From contig CM056743.1 of the NCBI GenBank assembly GCA_029851415.1, forward strand, positions 70,400,186 to 70,464,185: a stretch of DNA of 64,000 bases, written 5' to 3'. A program made the translations under genes and the position numbers. Source of the DNA: Eretmocerus hayati (lineage: Eukaryota > Arthropoda > Insecta > Hymenoptera > Aphelinidae). Positions 54,730 to 64,000 of the stretch are shown piece after piece (the first letter of the stretch is position 1; each line of letters starts with the position of its first letter). A model generated the notes under the pieces. It had not been told where the DNA came from, made no database searches, and saw only the letters and a list, made by a program, of their open reading frames with translations.

Positions 54730-57700
54730 AAGGTTCTATTTATGGAAAAAACGACAAAACTGGCGGCAAGAGCACAGCGAAGATATGCGTGCGCATATGA
54801 TCAGGTCGAGACGAGCGCGGCAGTCGGTTCTTGGCTAACCTAGCTCGCGAGCATGCTCCGATCCCGCTCGGTATCGTATCCCATATAATAGTCTTCCCGC
54901 TGCGTGCTTGAGAACGAATTTAGGAGTATTGGTACAGTTTTCGTCACTTTAGTTAACGTGAGTTGTGACCGTTTTGTTGGACAAATTATCGATATCTATG
55001 GCACTACGATTGTTCTAAGTGTATTGGAAGCCGTGTAATCAACACGTGTTCACCTGCAACTGAAATACATTGATCAGAACTGCCAGGCCACCCTAAAGTG
55101 ATCGTGATATCGTATATTTCCGAGACCGTTGCACGTGTGAAGTGCATCTCGTACTGTTCCTTGCTCACATCAAGAAATATATTCAGGAATTTTGGAAACT
55201 CACGTAAGTAGTACTTTATTCAAGATCGTGCCTCTTATTCTACTCAAAATTACGAATGCTCCCTCATCTGCTTTCTCGCATCCGAATGTCGTTGAATGGA
55301 GCAATTCTAGGGCACGTTGCGATACTTCGGTACACCGTTAAAATTGTGACTTGTAAGACCACGCTAGATAGCATAAACGAATTTCAGGACCTGAAGTCGC
55401 AAAACCTAGCGTGGCCTCGCAAGTCATTTTTTCGAAGGTAAAGTTAACGGTAGACTGATCCAACCGCATGCTATAATTGTGTAACTTCGGATATGAAATC
55501 TATCAATTAACCTGTTCGTAACTTTATTCTGGTTATGTACTTGAGCAAATATGTCTTTATACATGAGTCATTCTGGAGGAAGCTGGACAAAACCGTCACC
55601 AGGGGGGTCTGGGAAAAATCCGCGAAATTTTTTTTCCATTAGTACTATGTTAAAATAGTACAAAAAAATTTTTTTCAGATTTTTTCGGCCCCCCCTTTGG
55701 GCCCCAGGGCCCATGAAAGAGCCATTTTAGGCCCTTTTTTAGCCTATTCTAGAAAAATCATAGTTCCAACGCAATTCAATATTTTTCAACGTACTTGGGC
55801 GCATTTTTCTCGTCAAGACTAGTACTTTTGAAAAAAAAAATTGTCCAAGGCCACTCAGTGAGCCTGACCACTTCTGCAAGCTAATTACTGAGAGCAAATT
55901 TTAGCGATTTTTGGGCCTACTTCAAAGCGATCTAGTTCCTACTAGACATGTGATAATCGACTTCTGCAGGTGGTCATTTTCAAGGTCTTGAAAAAACCTA
56001 CAATTTGATCACCTGCAGAAGTCGATTATCGTACTTTTCACAGGAGCTATAGCCGATACAAGTTGAGCTATTTACAAAAAAGTCGAAAATTCAGGACTCG
56101 ATTCCAAAAATATATCTTAATTTTTTTCCACCAAACTTAGGCGAAAATGTTCTTTCAGACATCTACTCTCAGCAAAAAAAATTTGGCGGAGGTTATTTTT
56201 TTTTATTGTTTTTGCCGAGCGTTACAAAATGCCGCATTTCGTGCTTTTAGCAAAAACGGCATCTTTGACCACGGTCACATATGCTCCCATCTGGACTGAT
56301 GTGCACCAATCTGTGTGAAAGTACTCCCCAAAGTACCCCCAAGTACGTGTGAGAAGTTGCGGGGACGTGCCTCCAGCCAGGAGCGAGCTGTAGGTTCTCT
56401 TTACCGTGTCAAAAATAGGCATTATTTTGGCTATTCGAGCGTAAGCGACCGTGAGCATGATTTTACTTGTTCTGGCTTACAAATGAGATAATGGGCTAAA
56501 GTGAGGATCCAAACATACTTTTCCGACTCAAAATGACCATCTGAACACAATTCTGAGGTCAGTTTAGCTCTAGAACGTCATCTAGTGCCTCAACGGTGTC
56601 AGAACCCGTCGACAGAATCTAAGTTCTTAAGGGGTAGAGGGACGACTATTTAGAGCAAAACTGACCTCGGAATTGTGTTTAGATGGTCATTTTGAGTCGG
56701 AAAAGTATGTTTGGATCCTCATTCTAGCCCATTATCTCATTTGTAAGCCAGAACAAGTAAAATCATGCTCTCGGTTGCTTACGCTCGAATAGCCTAAATA
56801 ATGCCTATTTTTGACACGGTAAATAGAACCTGAAGCTCGCTCCTGGCTGGAGGCTCGTCCCCGCAACTTCTTACACGTACTTGGGGGTACTTTGGGGAGT
56901 ACTTTCACACAGATTGGTGCACATCAGTCCAGATGGGAGCATATGTGACCGTGGTCAAAGATGCCGTTTTTGCTAAAAGCACGAAATGCGGCATTTTGTA
57001 ATGCTCGGCGAAAAAAATCAAAAAAAAATAACCTCCGCCAAATTTTTTTTGCTGAAAGTAGATGTCTGAAAGAACATTTTCGCCTAAGTTTGGTGGAAAA
57101 AAATTAAGATATATTTTTGGAATCGAGTCCTGAATTTTCGACTTTTTCGTAAATAGCTCAACTTGTATCGGCTATAGCTCCTGTAAAAAGTACGATAATC
57201 GACTTCTGCAGGTGATCAAATTGTAGGTTTTTTCAAGACCTTGAAAATGACCACCTGCAGAAGTCGATTATCACATGTCTAGTAGGAGCTAGATCGCTTT
57301 GAAGTAGGCCCAAAAATCGCTAAAATTTGCTCTCAGTAATTAGCTTGCAGAAGTGGTCAGGCTCACTAAGTGGCCTTGAACAATTTTTTTTCAAAAGTAC
57401 TAGTCTTGACGAGGAAAATGCGCCCAAGTACGTTGAAAAATATTGAATTGCGTTGGAACTATGATTTTTCTAGAATAGGCTAAAAAAGGGCCTAAAATGG
57501 CCCTTTCATGGGCCCTGGGGCCCACAGGGGGGCCGATAAAATCTGAAAAAAAAATTTTCGTTCTATTTCAACATAGTACTAATGGAAAAAAAATTTTGCG
57601 GATTTTTCCCAGACCTCCCTGGTGACGGTTTTGTCCAGCTTGCTCCAGAATGACTCACATACATGCTGGCAACAAAGGAAAGTTCTTCAAAGAAATTCAA

Positions 57701-57995
57701 GAGGATTATAAATCCGTAAATATTAAAACGTGGGTCTATTACGAAACACGTGTCTACAAGAAAGGGTCTGAGAACAGACTTTCGATGCATCCTAAGATTT
57801 GCGTAAGGTTCGAAAAATTCAGAAAAATTTCTTATTACATTCCAATGCATGTTACGTAATATAGTAGAAAATTGATCTGCAAAACCCTCAAAAGCTGGAC
57901 TCATATTTTTTTTCTCGTGAAATCACAAAGTTTGAAATCCTGATATTAGAGCAGATGGAGTTATTGAACTTCATATAATTATTACTTTCCATACT
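54730..57995. repeat. Right arm of outer palindrome, interrupted by a hairpin element
   Basis: Reverse complement of about 877-2085 once 55565-57656 is removed. It includes a local inverted repeat (CCACGCTAGATAGC... / CCTAGCGTGG, 55358-55420) also present in the left arm. Confidence 0.75.
55565..57656. mobile_element. Foldback/hairpin element, 2,092 bp, about 1-kb arms
   Basis: The ends are GAGTCATTCTGGAG and its mirror CTCCAGAATGACTC, flanked by ACAT at 55561-55564 and 57657-57660. The left outer arm has the empty form TATACATACATGC (reverse strand near 1205-1215), consistent with a 4-bp duplication. The arms (about 55565-56575 and 56655-57656) are nearly perfect. Each arm contains a further 22-bp inverted repeat (55951-55972 with 56010-56031). 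Frames within are mirror images with no domain. It encodes no transposase. Confidence 0.85.
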
Positions 57996-58021
57996 TATCA
58001 AACAGCATATGCGTCTCGCGC

Positions 58022-58107
58022 CAAAAACTTTGTTCTCCACGAAAACCTTGGTGGACGTCGGCTAAGCCGACGTCCAGCACAGTTTTCGCGTAGGACAAAG
58101 ACTTTTG
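58022..58107. repeat. 86-bp imperfect palindrome with a perfect 12-bp core
   Basis: TGGACGTCGGCT (58052-58063) and AGCCGACGTCCA (58065-58076) pair exactly around one A. The pairing continues outward with mismatches to CAAAAACTTTG / CAAAGACTTTTG. It lies between the outer palindrome arm and the DUF4806 gene, so it could be the end or promoter region of the transposon that carries these genes. Confidence 0.75.
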
Positions 58108-58233
58108 TCACTTGATGTATAATATACTATTGATTCGCATTTCAGGTGTTCAGAAAAAAATCGCGTGTAATTTTCATAATATTAATCTCTGCACACGTCT
58201 CTCATGGTTTCTAGATACTGCTATTTTGTCAAA

Positions 58234-61200
58234 ATGAGTGACCAAGGTGAGAAGTATCACTCCAAGTACAAGTATCAAATTGGCGAGTTTGTGGGGTGCT
58301 TGAATGAGAAAGGCCAAGCAGAGCTTGATATTGTTCCTTCGTTGTGGATCCGCTACAAGTTTTCAGAAAGCAAGCTAATCCTGAAATATCCAGATAACAA
58401 CAGTTCGGAGAGCTTTGAGCAACTACAAAATATGGTAAAATTGCAAAAGGAGCCATCAAAATCGTGGCCTGCATGGGACGTTGAAATAAAGGGAGGTGCA
58501 AGTGAGTGAAAAATGAAATAATCATTTCTAATACTCAACCGCCACAGTATTTCAATTATTCACTTACTTTCCACAGATGATTATGAAACTGCTGTAAAGA
58601 GAATGGAGATTCTCAAGACCAATCCTTATGCTTTTACAACAGACCAAGAGGAAAATTTTCAGGCAAAGGCTCAGCAGCAAACAGAGTTGTACAAGAAAGA
58701 AGCTCTTCATAAAGTGATGACCATCTCTAAACAATCTGATGACCAAATTGAAAGTTCAAGTGAGGAACTTCTTGACTCAGAACACTCCTATAGCTCTAGC
58801 GAATCTGATGGATCATCAAAAGTAGCAGCTAAAAGTAACACAATGATTTCCTACATTTGTAATCCCAAAAATAAGAGATATCATCATGCATATACTTCTT
58901 CTGTTCAGGTGCTGCAACAAAGCGCAAAAAAAGCGGTTCGAGAAGTGACTCAAGAAAAAATCTGAACTCCGGTACGAGCGGAAGGAAGAAGTCTTCAGGC
59001 CAAGCATCAGGTACTATGATGTTTTGTTATGAAAGACGGGGGGGGGGGCAACCCTAATTTTGAACTTAAAGGGAGTCGGAAATTTAGTTCTACGTGTATT
59101 TTTCGATCAAATAACGATGGCGTAACCACTTTTTCGGAAAGAAATTTTTCGGTCATATCCATTTTTTGGTTTTCATAAGAAGTACCCCCGAACAGACCAA
59201 ATCATCAAAGTCTGTGGGACTAGATACATATTTGGGGCCTAATTTCTTAGTTACTTCGTTAAAATGCCTCAGAACTCGGAAATATCGATTATTTTGAGAA
59301 ATTACACGAAATAAGGATTAAAAAATTGAAAATTAGACATGATAATTAATTTTCTCATAAAATATTTCTTTCAGTTTTGCAATTTCCTCTCCGTCATTTG
59401 AAAGTTATTTCTCCAACCAAACGAGAAAATTATCTTGTGGTCTTTCAAGTAATCGATAATTTTCGAGATTTGAGTCATTTTGGAAAGTTCAAAGTTTTGA
59501 CCAGTTTACCTGTACCTAGTCTCACAGAATTTATGGAATTGATCTGTGTATTTGTTTTGGGAGTACTCAAATGGTTTTGAACAGAATGTCATATAGGTTT
59601 GGCAAGCCAACGAAAGGGATGCAAACTAGAAATAAATGAGGCCAAAAGTTTTGTTTCAAACAACTGACTGCGCTATCGTTCTTCGATCAAAAAATCACGT
59701 CTAGATGTGAATCTCTACTCCTCCCTTCCCTCCCTTCCACGATTTTTTGGGACGGACTTCAGGATTATAATGACATATTGTGAGTGATCCTCATGATAGA
59801 TTTGAGAATCAAAATTTCTGGCCCAGAAGAAAAAACACCTGAAATGGTAAGATTATCGACCCTAGACTTGGCCTGTTGTACACGGAGTCGGTGCCTTCGT
59901 GATTCTAAAACGTATCCGTGATTATACATTAGATTCTAATCAGATTCTTGCCTATTTGCCTCTTAGCCGATTTCGACTAAAATCATGGACAGTCTACATT
60001 TTAGACTAAAATATCCCCGATGATATTATTTGAAGTGCGCTGAATTTCTCTCTACACTATTGAACGTATGTGTAAGCATGACTTCATTTCTCATCTCAAA
60101 AATTGCATTTCAGCAAAGAAACCGAAGAAAGATCAAGGTACCCCAAGCTCATCGAGAAATGCTTCTCTCAACGATTTGGATAGTTCTGACGAGAATCCAA
60201 AGTTCCGCAACCAACGCAAGTCTAGGAATGAATCTGCTGTTAAGAGTTCTAAACAGACAGTACTGAAATTTCTCCCCAAGTTGAAGCAGAGCAATCATCC
60301 GCAAAATGAACAGAATGACTGTAGCAGACATGAGCGTATCAATGACGGGAGATCGAAGTCTGCAACGTTTCTCAGCTCAGTATCTCAGCAGCAAGAATCG
60401 GAACCGATTTCAACATCTCATAATGACAACAGCAAGAGAGCTGCTAACAATTCTCAGAGCACTGTGAATTCCAGTGACAGAAGACCCATGAATCCATCTA
60501 CAGGAGAGGCCTCACAAATGCAGCCCAATAAGTATTCCAAATATTCTGAAGGTGATTGATTCATTTTGAACTGTTCTTCATCTCTCTTATTACAAACACT
60601 CCGACTTACTTTGATGGAAATTTCAACTTTTCATCACAGAAACTCAAATCATTCTCAAGTTTATGGCAAGCCTGAAAGTAGATGTTCAGGAGTTGAGAAA
60701 AGATGTGAAACAATTAATGAATGAACAAACAAGCACGAATAATTTTGAGCTCTTGAACGAACTAGAGAAACTCGAAATAAAATGGCCGCTAGAAACTGAG
60801 GAACAGTGGGACAAATTTAATGACGAGCTGAAGAAGAAAGGAGATCTATTCAGATATTTCGTAATTGAATTCTCATTGTTGAATATTCTGTGATTATTGT
60901 TATTTTCATAGGATCACTCGTTTGCAGATAAAAGCCCTGAAGAATGAGATTGACCGTCGGGGTAATAGCCCGACAAAAAGTATGCACAATATATGCAGGC
61001 TTATTTTCGTCAAAGACCTCATCATGAAATTCACGCCTCTGAGCCAAGGGAAGGATGAGAAGAAAACATTAGTTTTCAAAGAATATTTTGTGTATTCTGT
61101 AGTAAGAGGTGAATATTTAATCAAACTATGTGTAAATTACAAAGAAGTTAATGGAAATATCAATTCCCAACAGATGTTCTTTACGGATACCATACATCAG

Positions 61201-61331
61201 GGAAACATTCAATCGGAAAGAAAGAGTATCACGATGCACTGAGACTTGCTTTTGGTAATGGAAAAGATTGGGGAGGTCGCGCAAAAGTGGGACCTGTCCA
61301 TGGAAACCATACACTAGATGGAAATGAGTGA
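58234..61331 (+). CDS. DUF4806-family protein, seven exons
   Basis: Exons: 58234-58501, 58577-58834, 58909-59010, 60114-60551, 60640-60860, 60928-61108 and 61174-61331. All junctions are GT-AG and keep the frame, giving about 540 residues. The N-terminal module has the pattern of these insect proteins (IVPSLWIRY... KSWPAWDVEI... DYETAVKRMEIL). The middle is Ser/Lys/Asn-rich with basic KRKKS and KKPKK stretches, likely nuclear. A coiled coil (VDVQELRKDVKQLMNEQ) precedes the C-terminal DUF4806 domain (IKWPLETEEQWDKFNDEL, SMHNICRLIFVKDLIMKF). The function of the family is unknown. It is tail to tail with the transposase gene, 89 bases apart, which suggests it is an accessory protein of the transposon. 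Confidence 0.85.
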
Positions 61332-61420
61332 AACTCTGGAAATTTCGTAACCGTGAATTTTGTAATATGGTGATAAGTGAATGCAAGCCAAGAGAAATAT
61401 CACCCCTCAAACTCAGATAT

Positions 61421-63592
61421 CTAGTGAAGAAGTGGTACAACAAAGTGTTTGTAATTTCTATCAAATTTGAAATTTAAAGATAACAAAATCATTTTCTGTT
61501 CCAATAAATCTACAACAATTTCTATTTCGTCATTTCTCTTTGAAACTTCGTAAATTCCATATGCTGATGATCTTTCAGGGTAGTTGTAAGCGACACGCAC
61601 TTTTTTCAAAATTTTGCCCGATATCCGAATGTTCTTCTTGTCGTTCACCGGGGAATACATTTTTTTAATCAATATGATTCTTCCATATTTGTCCATGACG
61701 CAATTATTAGGTCGTGTACACGTGAGGGTGAAAGAATTTTTGAACTTCATCTTCTTGATAGAATCAACAGTTTGCAAAGTCTTTTTCTTCAGAATGATAA
61801 CCTTCTTTGTTAGTCGTGGTGTTTCCAAGATAGGATTCGGGATCTGCTGCAAACGTCGATTGAGCTGGGCTAGTGGTTTGTTTGAGGCATGAACTAAATC
61901 ACGTAATTTTTTTAAACAATTCTCAAAAGGAAATGCACTGAGTTTGCTCAGGTTGCATCCCATGTTGATTGTATCATCGACTATGTGTAACAAATTGTGC
62001 GCATTTATAGACATGAATCGTCTACCGTAGAGTAGAGGAGCTGCTTGGACAAATTTTTCAAGATAAACTTTTGCCGTATCATTCTTCGTTTTGAAGTAAT
62101 CACTACACAGAATTCTGAAAGATACGTGGAGAAGGATAAAATGGTTGTAAAAATTATTCTTCAGCAAACCCCTCAATATAATTGGTCCTGAGTACAAAAG
62201 AAAAAACCGCAATTCAGTGGCTTTCCACCTTTTGATACTTTCGCAGTCTCTTGATTTTCTCTGAAATTCAATTGGGATGCACTTGTTGCGAATGCACGCT
62301 AATCTCCTGCTCAACTCTTTCAGTTCTGATCTTGTAAATTTTGTCTTTCGTTTTCCGTAGATCCAATAGTCGCATAATAGTTTGTATGTGACTCCATTGC
62401 AGCCGAGATGCATGTAGTCTAGAATGAACATGGTAATCATATCTAAACCTTCTATATCGAGGAAAGGTGAAAGTGGTGAGTGATGATGCTCTTGGTCTGT
62501 CCGGTTCCTGAAACTTTCGTCAGTTCTAGCCTCTGCATTACAATCGAGGTATACGATAGAGTTCTTGACCCTCTCACCCTCCACCACACATCTCTCGCAA
62601 GCAGAGTATCCTCCATGGCCTTTAGTGCATTTCATTGTGGCTCGAGCAGGACAGTCGGCGATTATACCTTTCAAGATCACGTCATAGATCTCACCATCAA
62701 TATTTAGGCCAGCCCGACAAATACCATTCAGATCATGAATGAAAATCCTCCATAATGGATTTTCCATATCGGGCTTGCCACGTCCTGACCAGGCACCTGC
62801 CACAAATGGTTTGTAAAGGTCTTCATCGACATGAACTTTTATCAAAATTGGCCAAAATTGTATATTGGTCGATTTATATACACTGAGTCCATCAAGATTG
62901 ATAAGGAGTTCTATGGTTTTATTAAGATGAAGCAATGGGTTGATGACTCTCCGCAAATTCTCCTCTATCCCATAGTAAACATACTCTGAGAGCTCTTGGT
63001 TATCATCAATAACTTGATGCACTTTATGACGAATGTCAGTTCTAAAAAACGTCTTGGAAGTTTTCGGCAACTCTGGCATTAATCTGGAGCGTAGGATTTG
63101 AAGGAGCTGATCAATCGACGAATCAGTCAAGTTATTATGCACTGCCCATGTTCTCAACTGTTCCTCCTCGGGAATTTCTCTCTCATCTTCATCAACACTT
63201 AGGTTCTGATCGGAATCTCTTCCGTGGGATGCTTCTGAGAGCATTTCTTGATCGAGAAAATCATCAGCTCTTTGGGCAATTGGATCATGTTGCAGCATGA
63301 CCTGACTTTCAGTGTCATTGAAGCATTCTTCATTTTGTGCATCACACTCAACAAAGTCATCCAAAATATCTGTACAATAGAATTAACGATAGAAAAATAT
63401 TATTCACTCGTGAAATTAAACAGCTAGGTGTCGAAAGATGTCATCATTTGAATCTTTCAGAGTCTTACCAGACGACGGGTCTTCATCATGTCCGTTATTC
63501 ACGTCAGAAATTTGTCTCCCAAATTCTCTAAGAACAGATCTGTACATTCTTTGACGATCTGCTTTCTTTCTCCGTGACTCGTGAACTTCCAT
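61421..63592 (-). CDS. CACTA/EnSpm-type transposase, two exons, about 690 residues
   Basis: On the minus strand: exon 1 is 63592-63469 (ATG in MEVHESRRKKADRQRMYR) and exon 2 is 63369-61421. The donor is GTAAGA and the acceptor TTGTACAG. The basic N-terminus and acidic linker are followed by the core. INLDGLSVYKS (first Asp region), DCPARATMKCTKGHGGYSAC with CERC (zinc-binding Cys/His), HHHSPLSPFLDIEG and LDYMHLGCNGVTYKLL (second Asp) are hallmarks of animal CACTA-type transposases. There is no stop or frameshift. The protein should bind and cut CACTG-type termini such as those at 876, 2763 and 28673; that link is inferred. The ends of the carrying element are not identified. Confidence 0.85.
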
Positions 63593-64000
63593 GATCACTC
63601 TTGAATGAAACGGTTAATTCCAAATTTCTCTATGGGTGTTGAACATTGATGCAGACAGGTAGATTAAAAGAGTAAATAACAACAGTACGCACGAGGTTGC
63701 TCTGTCGTCATGTTCTTGCCAACCTAACCTTACCATATCTAGTTGAGCGAATCAAATTGAGCGAGTGAACCCTATACCATTGCTTTTGCGGGACGTTAAA
63801 ATCATTTATTGCGAATGAAACTATCATGAGTAGATACTTTGAGATTGTACAAAAATGAAAAGGAAAATGACCTGCATTACAATGTAAAATGATCAATGTA
63901 AGCTTCGGGATACGTAACAGATTGTATGGATAATACTGATGACATGACTATTGGCGCGATATTTGAACCTGTGACCAGCTCAATCCGTGCTTATTTTAAT
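63593..64000. other. Upstream region of the transposase gene to window end
   Basis: No ORF with a recognisable domain is present; the 62-codon frame at 63708 is unremarkable. A promoter is expected here, but I cannot place a TATA box or initiator with confidence. No element terminus was found before the window ends. Confidence 0.4.

Noticed and set aside
60030..60266. Separate small gene overlapping DUF4806 exon 4
   Set aside because: It is an alternative frame of the exon; the spliced frame joins correctly at both ends and continues into the DUF4806 domain.

Overview
The window is insect nuclear DNA, not prokaryotic. It has introns with GT/AG ends, decayed tRNA-like sequence, insect-type transposons, a DUF4806 gene (a family abundant in hymenopterans) and a retroelement primed by a tRNA-Arg-like site. 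A parasitoid wasp or other hymenopteran is a guess from gene content only. I see no ordinary host gene that is clearly intact. Almost all of the 64 kb is transposons nested inside transposons, many of them giant inverted repeats.

Layout. 1-876: right end of a CACTA-like element (CACTGTAAA-type terminus, TA target). 877-2085: left arm of an outer palindrome whose right arm lies about 52 kb away (54.7-58.0 kb). 2763-28673: a second CACTA-like element with CACTG...CAGTG ends, TA target duplication and palindromic subterminal repeats. It holds a 3-kb hairpin element (3062-6021) and a large palindrome (6245-26936). One arm of that palindrome is split by a 17.76-kb Ty3/gypsy-type LTR retrotransposon (7206-24963; 2.67-kb LTRs; TSD TCCA). 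30601-47192: a 16.6-kb Tc1/mariner-type element with 1,323-bp terminal inverted repeats and TA flanks. It has an apparently intact three-exon transposase whose second intron is 8.5 kb and is itself colonised by a satellite-bearing hairpin (36580-39939). It also carries a broken C2H2 zinc-finger gene and a RAD54 gene fragment. 47480-49330: degenerate 0.33-kb tandem units. 49409-54723: a hairpin with a dead CACTA transposase fragment in its loop and tRNA-like sequence in both arms. 55565-57656: another hairpin insertion (TSD ACAT) in the outer arm. 58.2-63.6 kb: an intact seven-exon DUF4806 gene, tail to tail with an intact two-exon CACTA-type transposase gene.

The retrotransposon is the most unusual object. 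Gag is one frame of about 1,125 codons interrupted by a single UGA. A perfect G GGA AAC slippery heptamer leads by -1 frameshift into an unfamiliar linker ORF with 20-residue repeats, which overlaps a Pol (PR-RT-RH-IN) frame again at -1. The env position is taken by an 893-codon ORF with no visible signal peptide or membrane anchor. That ORF instead has nucleocapsid-like Cys/His knuckles and a long coiled coil, and starts at a good splice acceptor. The leader has a 155-bp higher-order repeat made of about 31-nt monomers. The word TGCCG is strongly enriched on the genomic-RNA strand, in coding frames and noncoding parts alike, and its complement is almost absent.

Palindrome arms and repeat copies preserve unoccupied target sites for several insertions, so the order of events can be read directly: palindromes formed first, and CACTA, hairpin and LTR elements then landed in them. 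All coordinates of noncoding boundaries were read by eye; identities and domain names come from motif recognition, not from searches.
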